Assembly: GCA_023269615.1 (NCBI GenBank)
Contig: JAHFSY010000011.1
Location: 29,877 to 93,876, forward strand
Length of the DNA stretch: 64,000 nucleotides
Source of the DNA: Verrucomicrobiota bacterium
GTDB lineage: Bacteria > Verrucomicrobiota > Verrucomicrobiia > JABWAM01
Direction: 5' to 3'
The notes under the pieces were generated by a model. It did no database searches and was not told where the DNA came from. It saw nothing but the letters and a program-made list of their open reading frames with translations. A program made the translations under genes and the position numbers. Of this stretch, positions 52,334 through 61,399 are shown one piece after another. Positions within the stretch are counted from its first letter, which is position 1, and the number at the start of each line of letters is the position of its first letter.

Positions 52334-53530
52334 GTGACAGCCATCCTCGCATTGGAAGACGGAACCGTGTTTCACGGAGCGGGCTTCGGAGCCCAGGGCT
52401 CCGTGCTTGGCGAGGTCTGTTTCAACACCTCGATGACAGGCTATCAGGAAATCCTCACCGATCCCTCGTACAAGGGGCAGATCGTGACGATGACCTATCC
52501 GCTCATCGGCAATTACGGGATCAACGCGCTCGATGTGGAGAGCACCCGACCGCATGTGTCGGGCTTCGTGATCCGCGAACTCTCCCGCGTCGTTTCGAGC
52601 TGGCGCTCCGAAAAATCACTCGACCAGTATTTGCGCGAGAACAACATCCCCGGCATCCAGGGGATTGACACCCGCGCCCTGACCAAGCACCTGCGCAGCC
52701 GCGGCGCGATGAAGGGCATTCTCACCACCGAATCCATTTCCGACAAGGAGGCTGTCGAGCGGGCCAACAAATGGCACGGGCTTATTGGCGTGGACTACGT
52801 GAAGGAAGTCACCTGCCGCTCGGAATATGATTGGGATCCGGAAGACAGCGACAGCCGACGCTGGAGAATTCCCGGCACCAGCAACTCCGTGGGCGGCGCT
52901 CCTCACTCTGACGGCGTGGATAACGGCAAGGGCGCAGAAACCTATCGCTGGAGCCTGCCGCCTGTCCGTCATCGAATTGTTGCCTACGATTTCGGCATCA
53001 AGCACAACATCCTCCGCCGCCTGCGCCAGAATGGCTTCAAGGTGAAGGTTGTGCCCGCGACCACGCCGTCGGAAACCGTCCTGAAAATGAATCCCGAAGG
53101 AATTTTCCTCTCCAATGGCCCCGGCGATCCCTCCGCACTCGATTACGCGGCGAAGTCGGTGAAAGGACTCATCGGCAAAAAACCGATCTTTGGCATCTGC
53201 CTCGGCCATCAGATTCTTGGGCTCGCGCTCGGTGGGAAGACGTTCAAGTTGAAATTCGGCCATCGCGGCGGCAACCAGCCGGTGAAGGATCTTTCAACAG
53301 GAAAAATCTCCATCACATCGCAGAACCACGGTTTCGCCGTGGATGCAAAATCGCTGCCGAAGGATGTGGAGCAGACAAAAATCAATCTCAACGACCAGAC
53401 ATGCGAAGGTTTCCGTCATCGCGAGCTCCCCGTCTTCTGTGTGCAGTATCATCCCGAAGCCTCCCCCGGCCCGCATGATGCGAATGATTTGTTTGCGGAG
53501 TTTGCGAAGTTGATCGAGGGGAAGAGATAA
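52334..53530 (+). CDS. carA: Carbamoyl-phosphate synthase small subunit
   Basis: 398 aa from GTG 52334, preceded by a TAGGGGC ribosome-binding stretch; the frame upstream is unlike CarA. N-terminal domain: [54 protein letters not shown]. The glutamine amidotransferase domain has Cys about 290 in [16 protein letters not shown] and the His/Glu of [13 protein letters not shown]. It supplies ammonia from glutamine for carbamoyl phosphate. An unusual Gly/Ser-rich insert ([20 protein letters not shown]) separates the domains. carB is not adjacent. Its TAA stop touches a repeat. Confidence 0.95.
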   Translation: MTAILALEDGTVFHGAGFGAQGSVLGEVCFNTSMTGYQEILTDPSYKGQIVTMTYPLIGNYGINALDVESTRPHVSGFVIRELSRVVSSWRSEKSLDQYLRENNIPGIQGIDTRALTKHLRSRGAMKGILTTESISDKEAVERANKWHGLIGVDYVKEVTCRSEYDWDPEDSDSRRWRIPGTSNSVGGAPHSDGVDNGKGAETYRWSLPPVRHRIVAYDFGIKHNILRRLRQNGFKVKVVPATTPSETVLKMNPEGIFLSNGPGDPSALDYAAKSVKGLIGKKPIFGICLGHQILGLALGGKTFKLKFGHRGGNQPVKDLSTGKISITSQNHGFAVDAKSLPKDVEQTKINLNDQTCEGFRHRELPVFCVQYHPEASPGPHDANDLFAEFAKLIEGKR

Positions 53531-53588
53531 CGGAGGGACACGCTCTCGCCTCGCCGAAGCCTACGGCGTAGCGCGGGCCGTCGTGTCC
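53530..53588. repeat. Family C halves enclosing a family D element, abutting carA and the RAYT gene
   Basis: ACGGAGGGACACGC at the left and TCGTGTCC at the right are family C ends. TCTCGCCTCGCCGAAGCCTA to GCGCGGG (53544-53577) is a reversed family D short form. It starts on the last base of the carA stop and ends 29 bp before the RAYT stop. Confidence 0.85.
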
Positions 53589-53617
53589 ATCAACGCACCA
53601 AAACATCCGGTACGTTC

Positions 53618-54124
53618 CTACCACGCAAGAGAGCAGAGCTCCCCCTGAAACGCCCATTCCTCCGCTCTGCTGCACAGCCCGGCCCGCACCGGGTTCTGAA
53701 CCACATATTCCCATTTCCGCTGATAACTCTCCCCACGGCGCAACTGGGTGTCCCAACACGATCGCTGCCAGATCGGGTGTTCATCAGGCCTTGGCCACTG
53801 CCGGGCCGCTTGAGATTTCCAGAATGAAATCCATGCCGCCAGATCTGATGATTTTTTTGCGGCGGGAGAGCAGAACAGGTGGATGTGGTCCGGCATGATG
53901 ACGTATCGCCCGACAATCCAATGGCTCGCTCTTTCCCATGTCATTTTGAGCAGGCCATGGATGTCGTGTTGGGCGAGAATCCGTTTCTTCTGGTGAGTGC
54001 ACACGGTCACGAAGACGATGACCGGAGATGCGGACGATTCGTTTGGATGCAGGTGAATGGGAGTCTTGCGCGATGTGGGGGTGCTCGACACGACCATGGA
54101 AAAAAGGTTTTTGGAGAGAGCCAT
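53618..54124 (-). CDS. REP-associated tyrosine transposase (RAYT)
   Basis: 168 aa; an internal Met (about residue 10) is an alternative start. Y1/HUH single-strand transposase: VIVFVTVCTHQKKRIL opens the domain, MPDHIHLF (about 78) holds the HxH metal site and KWEYVVQNPVRAGLC holds the catalytic Tyr (about 140). All key residues are kept. RAYT enzymes cut and join GTAG-headed REP hairpins. It lies 29 bp from a nested repeat (53530-53588), and GTAG-headed palindromes are dispersed through the window. It is a plausible source of their spread. There are no flanking IS ends. Confidence 0.88.
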   Translation of the reverse strand: MALSKNLFSMVVSSTPTSRKTPIHLHPNESSASPVIVFVTVCTHQKKRILAQHDIHGLLKMTWERASHWIVGRYVIMPDHIHLFCSPAAKKSSDLAAWISFWKSQAARQWPRPDEHPIWQRSCWDTQLRRGESYQRKWEYVVQNPVRAGLCSRAEEWAFQGELCSLAW

Positions 54125-54264
54125 TCAGGCGAAAGGAATGAGGGGATCAAGAAACTTCTCTGCAAATCACATGCTTTCCAACGACGCCGGAAATGTGAGG
54201 AAAATTATTCGTGGGTGTCAGAGGCAGAAGGAACCGACCCTGCCGATGTTTCCCCCTAACGTTG

Positions 54265-56208
54265 CTACGGTGAAACCTTGCGGACTTCAGGATATTTTTT
54301 GAAATACGCTTCCTTACCTTCGCGCTTCCACCATAAAATCCATCGGTCAATCGTAACAAAACGTTTCTCCTGTGGATCACCGGGGCCATAACCTTCATCA
54401 TGCTCTATGAGCCGAATCAACGCCCCCATGCAGCTATCGGCGCAACTGAATCCAACGCCACCCCTTCCATCGCTAATCCAACGTGAACCTGTGATTTCGC
54501 GCCGGTCAAGCAAATCGACCAAAATGGGCGCTGCCAGCGGATTCTTGCTGTTTTCGATTTCAGCCACTACCGAACCGAATATCCGCGACGTACCAAGGCT
54601 TCCACCTGCTTCAATGTCCTTGAGGGTTGCTTCACGCAAGAACCGGTAATCGTCCGTACTGCCATATTTGAGCAGGAACGACACACACTCGTATGGAATT
54701 TCCTTTTCTGTTGCTTTCGCCATTTCCCGCATTGCAGGTAGGAATGAAAGATCACCACGCTTGCCAAGTTCTAGGGCGATTTTGGCCTGGTCTTCATCAT
54801 CTGCACCCACCGCCCACTTCTTCAGGATAGCGATGGAATCCACGGCCTTTTTGTCAATTCCTTCAATTTTCACCAAAACATCCACCCGCTCATAAAGCCT
54901 GCCCTGCTCCAACCGGGCCTGATAACCCTGAAGAGGTGATTTGTCGCTGTTTTCTTTCCACCAAGCCTTGAGGTCCGCAATGACTTTTTCTCGAACTTCT
55001 GGCTTTTCATTTGAGAGGTAGGAACTCGATGTGGATGGATGATAAAACCGGATGTCTACAATCTTCTCGATGCATTGCACGGCGACATCCTGCACCCGAA
55101 GAACGGTTCGATTGGGGTCGAAGTTGCGCCTAAATCCGATGGATCGGGTAAGCCTCTTGTCCCCAAGATGTTCAATGAGTGCAGGCACAGCAGACCGCCC
55201 AATTTTTACAACCGTGTCACTGATCAAAGTATCCTTTGATGTGCTATCGGGAAAAAAGCTTATGGTCATGCAGTGACCTGGCTGACTCATCTGAAAACCA
55301 TGAACATCCGGAAACCGTGCGATGCAATAGGCAATGCGTTCCTTTTCAGACAGTGCCCCTAATTCATTGACCACACCCGTCCCTAGTTTCTTATCTTCTT
55401 CGACTTGCTCCTTGAGCATTTGAACGTAATCCAGCAACTGTTCCCGGTATTCACTTTTTCCATAAAATGTCAGAGTGCTTTCCCATTGTTCCAAAACATC
55501 CTTACGCAAATCTCCATTTTCAAGCATCTGGGTGCCTTTGAAGAAGGATTGCCACGCGCCTTCGTTGTAAACGTGCTCGAAGGAAAGGCCACGCTGATTC
55601 AAGGCTTCATTGATGATCGCTTTAGCCTCTTCGTTCTTCCCCAAGAAAGCCGCAGCGTATGCATGATGCAGCAGAAAAACCCCACCGTAAAACGGAAGTC
55701 CACCTGCCCCAAAATCCTGAACAAACGTGAAGTCCCATGGACGTTTGCTGCCGGGATCGCGTTCCTTGAGGAATTTTATCAATTTCGGCAATTCATCGGC
55801 ATAGTCGGAGGCCTCTACCTTTGAAAAGATACCGCGTGAAATCTTCCGCTCCGTAAAATCCGGCGACAGCAAGACAAGCTCTCTGCCTTCACCTGCCAAC
55901 CGCCATGCATTCAAAAACTGGGTTGGGCTTTTTGCATCGTAGAGACGGACACGCTCCAACTTGCTGAAATTTGGCCACGGAATCGACCGCAAATTTTCGA
56001 GTGCTTTGAGATTCCTTTCCCGCCAGTCTTGGCGACTCCCATCTGCAGGTTGGAATTTATCAACTGCCTCACGCAGGATTCGATAAACCTTATCGGGCAT
56101 TTCCGTGCGTGGAATGACGTTCTCATTCTGCTCCGCCACGGCAACCCCCGCCGTGATACAAACCGCGCCCAAAAGGATGGCACTTTGTAATTTCACCGCG
56201 TCCATCAT
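54265..56208 (-). CDS. Large exported HEAT-like repeat protein, function unknown
   Basis: 647 aa. The N-terminal signal is LQSAILLGAVCITAGVAVAEQ. The body is alpha-helical with HEAT/TPR-like stretches: LPFYGGVFLLHHAYAAAFLG, IGRSAVPALIEHLGDKRLTR and LAAPILVDLLDRREITGSRW. The C-terminus has RWILWWKREGKEAYFKKYP. No enzyme motif was found. The gene is noticeably AT-richer than its neighbours and has fewer GC-ending codons, a sign of possible transfer. It stands alone between the RAYT region and lpxC. Confidence 0.7.
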   Translation of the reverse strand: MMDAVKLQSAILLGAVCITAGVAVAEQNENVIPRTEMPDKVYRILREAVDKFQPADGSRQDWRERNLKALENLRSIPWPNFSKLERVRLYDAKSPTQFLNAWRLAGEGRELVLLSPDFTERKISRGIFSKVEASDYADELPKLIKFLKERDPGSKRPWDFTFVQDFGAGGLPFYGGVFLLHHAYAAAFLGKNEEAKAIINEALNQRGLSFEHVYNEGAWQSFFKGTQMLENGDLRKDVLEQWESTLTFYGKSEYREQLLDYVQMLKEQVEEDKKLGTGVVNELGALSEKERIAYCIARFPDVHGFQMSQPGHCMTISFFPDSTSKDTLISDTVVKIGRSAVPALIEHLGDKRLTRSIGFRRNFDPNRTVLRVQDVAVQCIEKIVDIRFYHPSTSSSYLSNEKPEVREKVIADLKAWWKENSDKSPLQGYQARLEQGRLYERVDVLVKIEGIDKKAVDSIAILKKWAVGADDEDQAKIALELGKRGDLSFLPAMREMAKATEKEIPYECVSFLLKYGSTDDYRFLREATLKDIEAGGSLGTSRIFGSVVAEIENSKNPLAAPILVDLLDRREITGSRWISDGRGGVGFSCADSCMGALIRLIEHDEGYGPGDPQEKRFVTIDRWILWWKREGKEAYFKKYPEVRKVSP

Positions 56209-56422
56209 AGCATCAGGACAAGGCGTAAATCCAATTTTTAAAAAAACGAATCTGACACATCAGAGAACCGATTTTATTGATTTCTCCAGTGATCCGATTT
56301 GGGAAGCGCGAAACACAGGATGAGGTTCCCGTCTTGATGATTAGCGATCCCGCGAGTGTCTTTTGTATCATCAAACAGCCCCACGAAGTCCACCGCCCAG
56401 TGTTTTAATCCCCAAGCCCAGA

Positions 56423-56450
56423 ACGGACACGACGGAGCGTGTCCCTCCGT
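56423..56450. repeat. Short GGACACG palindrome (family C, copy 4)
   Basis: Same 28 bp as 58940-58967, the inverse of 8103-8130. It is 61 bp upstream of lpxC. The rest of 56209-56511 shows a short minus-strand frame (LKHWAVDFVGLFDD...) that may be a gene remnant, but nothing certain. Confidence 0.85.
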
Positions 56451-56511
56451 TTGAGCAGAAAGGAAAATTTCCGCTTTCAGCATTCCTCCGGTTGGGGCAT
56501 AAGCTTGGGGC

Positions 56512-57834
56512 ATGTTTGAGTATCAGAAAACCTTGAAGAAGGCGGCGACGGTTTCGGGGCTGGGGCTCCATACGGGCGCGACGGCCACGCTGACCTTTCA
56601 GCCCTCACCCGCCAATTTTGGAATTCGTTTTTCCCGCACCGATCTGCCGGGGCGTCCCACGGTGAATGCCCTCGTTGAGAACGTGAAGGAGACTCAGCGC
56701 GGGACCACGCTCGAACAGGACTCGGTGATGGTGCACACGGTGGAACACGTGCTCGCGGCGCTTGCAGGCGCGGGGATTGACAACTGCCTCGTCGAACTCG
56801 AAGGCCCTGAGCCTCCCATTCTTGATGGAAGCGCCCGAGAATTTTCCGCGGCGCTTGCCTCGGCTGGCACTGAGAATCTCAAGGCCAAGCGCAATTTCTT
56901 CGCGCCTGAGGCCCCGGTCTTTTATCAGCACGACGGCACCTCCATCGTGATCCTACCCTCGGACAAGCTTCGCATCTCCTGCACCATCCAGTTCCCCAAC
57001 CAGCGCCTCGAAAGCCAGCATCTCTCCCTCGACCTGGATGAGGGCGTGTTTGAACGGGAACTTGCCCCGGCCCGCACATTTTGTTTCTACGAGGAGGTCA
57101 AGCCGCTCATGGACGCCGGGCTCATCAAGGGGGGCAGCCTCGAATGCGCCGTGGTGATCAAGGATGACGAAATTCTCAGCAAGGAGGCGCTGCGTTTCCG
57201 CGATGAATTTGTGCGCCACAAGATTCTCGACATCCTCGGCGATGTGACCTTGCTCGGCCAGCCGGTCCAGGGTCACATCATTGCCGTGCGCCCGGGCCAC
57301 GCCGCCAATGTGGCGCTGACGAAAAAGCTTTTTGCCATCGTGAGGAAGCGGCGCGGCGCGAAAAAGTATCTCGCCGAGGGCGCAACGTACGAGCAGATGG
57401 ACATCGTGGAATTGCTCAACACGCTGCCGCACCGTTATCCATTCCTCATGGTGGACCGCATTCTCAAGATCCAGGACAATACCATTGTGGGGTTGAAAAA
57501 CGTGACGATCAACGAGCCGTTTTTCCAGGGGCATTTCCCGGGTCATCCCGTGATGCCCGGCGTGCTGCAAGTCGAGGCGATGGCACAGGTGGCGGGGATC
57601 CTGATGCTCAAGAAGGGCGAGAACACGGGCAAGATCGCGTACTTCATGAGCGCCGACAAGGTGAAGTTCCGGAAGCCGGTGGTGCCGGGCGACACGCTTT
57701 TCATCGAGGTGGAACTGACCAAGGCGCGCGCCAACAAGATCGGCAAGGCACAGGGGCGGATCCTTGTGGAAAATGAAATTGTCAGCGAAGCCGAGCTCAT
57801 GTTTTCCATCATGGATCGGAGTGCGGAGGCGTGA
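56512..57834 (+). CDS. lpxC-fabZ: Bifunctional LpxC deacetylase / FabZ dehydratase fusion
   Basis: 440 aa. LpxC part (1-285): GLGLHTGATATLTFQPSP, zinc motif MVHTVEHVLAALAGAGIDN (about 74), EFVRHKILDILGDVTLLG with the other zinc His and Asp, and PGHAANVALTKK. FabZ hotdog part (295-440): LPHRYPFLMVDRI, FFQGHFPGHPVMPGVLQVEAMAQ with catalytic His and Glu. It commits UDP-GlcNAc to lipid A and dehydrates 3-hydroxyacyl-ACP. The fusion is known from Bacteroidota and Verrucomicrobiota. lpxA follows 92 bp later. Confidence 0.96.
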   Translation: MFEYQKTLKKAATVSGLGLHTGATATLTFQPSPANFGIRFSRTDLPGRPTVNALVENVKETQRGTTLEQDSVMVHTVEHVLAALAGAGIDNCLVELEGPEPPILDGSAREFSAALASAGTENLKAKRNFFAPEAPVFYQHDGTSIVILPSDKLRISCTIQFPNQRLESQHLSLDLDEGVFERELAPARTFCFYEEVKPLMDAGLIKGGSLECAVVIKDDEILSKEALRFRDEFVRHKILDILGDVTLLGQPVQGHIIAVRPGHAANVALTKKLFAIVRKRRGAKKYLAEGATYEQMDIVELLNTLPHRYPFLMVDRILKIQDNTIVGLKNVTINEPFFQGHFPGHPVMPGVLQVEAMAQVAGILMLKKGENTGKIAYFMSADKVKFRKPVVPGDTLFIEVELTKARANKIGKAQGRILVENEIVSEAELMFSIMDRSAEA

Positions 57835-57894
57835 TTTTTAAACTTTAACTTCCAACATAGCCGACCCCGACCTTGGCCGGGGTTGGTTTCCGGA

Positions 57895-57919
57895 CCGCGT
57901 TCTTGCGAACGCGGCTACA
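57895..57919. repeat. Half-size GTAGC-type hairpin
   Basis: CCGCGTTC-TTGC-GAACGCGG followed by CTACA, 8 bp before lpxA. It matches one arm of the 46063-46123 element. It could affect the lpxA leader. Confidence 0.7.
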
Positions 57920-57926
57920 AATTCAC

Positions 57927-58697
57927 ATGATCCACAAGACCGCCATCATTCATCGCGATGCAGAGGTCCCGCAAGATTGCGACATCGGGCCTTATTGCGT
58001 GCTGGGTGCTGGCGTGGTTTTGGGCGCAGGGTGTCGCCTGCATTCGCACGTGGTGCTGGAGGGGCCGACGCGGATCGGAAAAGGGAACCAATTTTTTCCA
58101 TTCTGCTCGGTCGGACAGAAGACACAGGACCTCAAATACAGGAGCGAGCCGACGCACTTGATCATTGGCGACCAGAATGTGTTCCGTGAATTTGTAACGG
58201 TGAACCGCGCGACGGGCAAGGGGGACAAGACGGTGGTGGGGAGTCACAACACGGTGCTTGCCTACTCTCACATCGCGCATGATTGCGTGCTGGGCAATCA
58301 CATCGTGATGTCCAACTGTGGGACGCTTGCAGGGCACGTGACCGTGGAGGACCACGCGGTGATCGGCGGACTGACGGCGGTGCATCAATTTTGCCGGATC
58401 GGGAAGATGGCGATCACAGGCGGGTGCTCGAAGGTGGTGCAGGACGTGCCGCCGTTCATGATGGCGGACGGAAACCCGGCCGAGGTGCGCACGATCAACA
58501 AGGTGGGGCTGGAGCGCAACGGCGTGTCGGAAGCGGGCCAGAAGCATTTGCGCGCCGCGTTCAAACTTCTGTATCGCGAGAGTGGATTGAACATTGGCGA
58601 CGCGGTGGCGAAAATCCGGAAGGAGATTCCCGATTGTCCCGAGATCGCGCATCTCTGCAATTTCGTGGACAAGAGCGAGCGTGGGATCAGCCGGTGA
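57927..58697 (+). CDS. lpxA: UDP-N-acetylglucosamine acyltransferase
   Basis: 256 aa from ATG 57927 (MIHKTAIIHRDAEV). Left-handed beta-helix of hexapeptide repeats (DIGPYCVLGAGVVLGAGC...). The conserved stretch HDCVLGNHIVMSNCGTLAGHV contains the His/Asp region, and GGLTAVHQFCRIGKMAITGGCSKVVQDVPP contains Gly and His for acyl-chain choice. The C-terminal helical domain follows. First acylation step of lipid A synthesis, paired with lpxC-fabZ. Confidence 0.96.
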   Translation: MIHKTAIIHRDAEVPQDCDIGPYCVLGAGVVLGAGCRLHSHVVLEGPTRIGKGNQFFPFCSVGQKTQDLKYRSEPTHLIIGDQNVFREFVTVNRATGKGDKTVVGSHNTVLAYSHIAHDCVLGNHIVMSNCGTLAGHVTVEDHAVIGGLTAVHQFCRIGKMAITGGCSKVVQDVPPFMMADGNPAEVRTINKVGLERNGVSEAGQKHLRAAFKLLYRESGLNIGDAVAKIRKEIPDCPEIAHLCNFVDKSERGISR

Positions 58698-58710
58698 GAA
58701 GAAAAGGATG

Positions 58711-58744
58711 CCCGCGCTACGCCGGAGGCTTTGGCGAGGCGAGA
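58711..58744. repeat. Family D short form after lpxA
   Basis: CCCGCGCTACGCCGGAGGCT to GGCGAGGCGAGA. It is not enclosed by family C halves. A family G word run follows at 58779-58815 and GCGTCTTTGCGCGAGGCC words at about 58902. No gene is visible in 58745-58931. Confidence 0.7.
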
Positions 58745-58931
58745 AGGCGGAGGGATGAGGGATGAAAAGGGGGCGGGAACTTCCAACGTCGACCATTGAA
58801 CGTCCAACTTTGAAGGCAGCGGAGCGGGGGAAAAGCACGAACTTCGGTTGGTCACACCGCCACAGCTGCGAACGCAGTTCGCAACTGTTTGGGAAGAGGG
58901 CTTTGCGTCTTTGCGCGAGGCCTTCCGAATC

Positions 58932-59354
58932 CTACACCGACGGACACGACGGAGCGTGTCCCTCCGTTTCTTTTTTGAGAGCTTCGAAGAGGCCGGTTGG
59001 CATTTTTGTGGGGCGCTCTTCCATGGTGGTGGCAGCGTGACGTGTGCTTGCGGTCACGAGTAGTACGTCGCCGCGTTTTACCTCGTAGCCGAGGGTGAAC
59101 TGGACGCGTCCGAGATTCGTGACGCTCGTTTCGATGTCCAACAGGTCGTCGTAGCGCGCGGCGGCGTGACAGCGGAGGGAGCATTCGACCACGGGGAAGA
59201 TGATGCCTTGTTCCTGCAGCTGGAGGAGCGGATGGCCGAGGGTTCGGAAGAATTCGTTGCGGACGATTTCCAGGAGGTCGAGGTAGCGGGCATAATAAAC
59301 GTGGTTGCCCACGGTGACGTCCCTGTAGGCTATGCGGATTTGGTGCTTGAACAT
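58932..59354 (-). CDS. YbgC-type acyl-CoA thioesterase
   Basis: 140 aa from ATG 59354. Hotdog fold of the YbgC/FadM type: HQIRIAYRDVTVGNHVYYARYLDLLEIVRNE, with Asp in YRDVTVGNHVYYARYL as the likely catalytic residue, then FPVVECSLRCHAAARYDDLL and VQFTLGYEVKRGD. It hydrolyses short acyl-CoA or acyl-ACP. The last residues (TEGHAPSCPSV) are encoded by a family C palindrome (58940-58967), so the natural C-terminus has been replaced or extended. Confidence 0.85.
   Translation of the reverse strand: MFKHQIRIAYRDVTVGNHVYYARYLDLLEIVRNEFFRTLGHPLLQLQEQGIIFPVVECSLRCHAAARYDDLLDIETSVTNLGRVQFTLGYEVKRGDVLLVTASTRHAATTMEERPTKMPTGLFEALKKETEGHAPSCPSV
58940..58967. repeat. Short GGACACG palindrome (family C) inside the thioesterase 3' end
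   Basis: 28 bp, same sequence as 56423-56450. The minus-strand thioesterase frame reads through it and stops just beyond (58932). Confidence 0.88.
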
Positions 59355-59451
59355 GGCCGAAAAGTGCCAAAAATGGGGGCTTCTGAGAATAGAAAAGAGA
59401 ATGATACGTCCAAGGGATGTTTTCCCGCGAAACCTGTTTTGATCAAATTTC

Positions 59452-59955
59452 ATGGATAAGGCCAATTCAGGCATACTGGTGGCGGAGGAGAAGGAGGTGA
59501 TCCTGCTTCGCGTGGACGGCAAGGGGACGCACCTGACGAGCCACCTTTTCAAACGGTACGTGCTCCAATGTCTCACGGAAAACCGGAAACATTTCCACGT
59601 GGACCTTTCGCAGTGCAGCTACATGGACAGCACGTTCCTGGGAATGATGGCCGGGATCGGGATCAAGATGAAGCAGCAGTCGCTGCCCGCGATCAAGCTC
59701 GTGAACATCAATGACCGCGTTCGCGGCATGTTCGAATCGCTGGGGATTGACCATCTTTTTGAAATGATCCAGCAGGCCAACGTGGCCGCAAACTTCAGCG
59801 AGGTGCAGGGTGGCGGTGACAGCAAGGATGGCAAGACACGCGAAATGCTTGAGGCCCATGAGAAACTCGTCGAGGTTTCAAAGGCCAATGAGGCCAAGTT
59901 TCGCGACGTGATCGCGCTCCTGCGCGAGGAAGTCCGCAAGACAGGGGGATCGTGA
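59452..59955 (+). CDS. STAS-domain anti-anti-sigma factor
   Basis: 167 aa. The STAS domain (1-105) contains FHVDLSQCSYMDSTFLGMMAGI, with Ser in YMDSTFLG as the usual phosphorylation site, and LVNINDRVRGMFESLGIDHLF. A helical C-terminal tail (110-167) may pair with the partner phosphatase. It probably releases a sigma factor by binding its anti-sigma. The stop overlaps the following PP2C phosphatase start (GTGA), so the pair is translated together. The anti-sigma kinase is not in the window. Confidence 0.9.
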   Translation: MDKANSGILVAEEKEVILLRVDGKGTHLTSHLFKRYVLQCLTENRKHFHVDLSQCSYMDSTFLGMMAGIGIKMKQQSLPAIKLVNINDRVRGMFESLGIDHLFEMIQQANVAANFSEVQGGGDSKDGKTREMLEAHEKLVEVSKANEAKFRDVIALLREEVRKTGGS

Positions 59956-61382
59956 ACCTCATCCTTCCATTGCTCCTGGTCGTGGTCGCGGGCGGGCTCG
60001 GCTACGCCCTCTGGAAACAAATCCAGCGGGCGGACGTGCTCCAGGCCAGCCGCTATCACCTCATCCAGGAACGCCAGCGCGTTTTCTCCTTCCTCCATGA
60101 TGTCGGCGAGGCCTTCACGGAAAAGCTGAAGGTGGAGGACATCCTCAAGCTCATCATCCAATGCTCCGTGCGCACCGCCGAGGCAAAATCAGGCGCCATC
60201 TTCCTGCTCGATGCCTCGGCGCACAATCTTGAGGCCGTTGTGATCGAGGGCGCGTTCCCGCCTCCGCACCCGCCTCCCGGCTTCATGGAATCCAAGCTCA
60301 CAAGCCGCGCGGTTTTTCTGGAGCAGGCGATCAAGTCGCAGAAAATTTCCATGGGCGAAGGCATCCTCGGCGGCGTGGCGCAGACGGGCAAGCCGGTGCT
60401 GATCCGCAAGCCGGACGAGGACTCGCGGCTCCCGAGCTACGAGAATGAAATCCTTCGCATCCAGACCTTCCTCGCCGTGCCGCTTATTTTTCGCGACCAG
60501 ATCCTAGGCGTGATGGCCATGGCCAACACGAAAAGCGAAAAACCCTTCAACGACAGCGATCTCTCTCTCGTCACGTCGCTCGCCAACCAGGCCGCGTTCG
60601 CCATCTTCAACGCCAACCTGCACCAGATGCTGGCGGAAAAGGAGCGCGTGGACCGCGACCTCGAAATCGCCCGCGAAATCCAGCAACTCCTCCTCCCCTC
60701 CTCCTTTCCCGTCATCCAGGACACGCAGGTCAGCGCCATCAACATCCCCGCGCTCAAGGTGGGCGGGGATTATTACGACGTGATCCAGGTGGACAAGGAC
60801 CATTTTGGTTTTGCGATCGCCGACGTGTCGGGCAAGGGCGTGTCGGGGGCGCTCATCATGGCGATGTGCCGCAGCGCGCTGCGCGCCAAGGCGGTGGGCA
60901 ATCTTTCGCCGGCCCAGGTGCTGAAGGAAGTGAACCGCGTGGTTCATCCCGACATGCGCGAGGACATGTTCATCTCCATGAGCTATGGCGTGCTCAATGT
61001 GAAAACACGTGCGTTCGCCTTTTGCCGCGCGGGACACGAACCGTTGCTCGTCCACCGTCATGACGGCGCCAAGGAGGAAGTCTTCTCCCCGCGCGGAATG
61101 GCCCTGGGAATTGACAACGGAACAGTCTTTGATACCGTCCTCGACGAGAAACGGGTGGAACTTCACAAGGGGGATGCGCTGGTGTTTTATACGGACGGCA
61201 TCACCGAGGCACTTGACGAGACGAACCAGGAATTTGGGCGGGCCCAGTTGACGGAGGCGATTCACGCCTGTGCCGAACAGAGTTCCGAGGAGATGGCCCG
61301 CAACATTGAACAACGCCTGCGCCGATTCATCGGCCACCAGCCGCAGGGCGATGACATCACGCTGCTGGTGGTGCGGGTTTGA
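59952..61382 (+). CDS. GAF-domain PP2C (RsbU/SpoIIE-type) phosphatase
   Basis: 476 aa from GTG 59952. One N-terminal membrane helix (LILPLLLVVVAGGLGYAL), a GAF domain at about 60-205 (KSGAIFLLDASAHN, GILGGVAQTGKPVLI, IQTFLAVPLIFRDQILGVMA), a linking helix, then the SpoIIE-type phosphatase domain (about 230-476): LKVGGDYYDVIQVD, IADVSGKGVSGALIMAMCRS, DALVFYTDGITEALD and QGDDITLLVVRV, which hold the metal-binding Asp residues. It dephosphorylates the STAS partner in response to a signal sensed by GAF. Confidence 0.92.
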   Translation: MNLILPLLLVVVAGGLGYALWKQIQRADVLQASRYHLIQERQRVFSFLHDVGEAFTEKLKVEDILKLIIQCSVRTAEAKSGAIFLLDASAHNLEAVVIEGAFPPPHPPPGFMESKLTSRAVFLEQAIKSQKISMGEGILGGVAQTGKPVLIRKPDEDSRLPSYENEILRIQTFLAVPLIFRDQILGVMAMANTKSEKPFNDSDLSLVTSLANQAAFAIFNANLHQMLAEKERVDRDLEIAREIQQLLLPSSFPVIQDTQVSAINIPALKVGGDYYDVIQVDKDHFGFAIADVSGKGVSGALIMAMCRSALRAKAVGNLSPAQVLKEVNRVVHPDMREDMFISMSYGVLNVKTRAFAFCRAGHEPLLVHRHDGAKEEVFSPRGMALGIDNGTVFDTVLDEKRVELHKGDALVFYTDGITEALDETNQEFGRAQLTEAIHACAEQSSEEMARNIEQRLRRFIGHQPQGDDITLLVVRV

Positions 61383-61399
61383 TCCGCTTGAAAAAACAT

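Noticed and set aside
56274..56513. 79-aa minus-strand frame upstream of lpxC
   Set aside because: It crosses a family C palindrome (TEGHAPSCP). The part beyond looks coding-like but is too short and has no recognised family.
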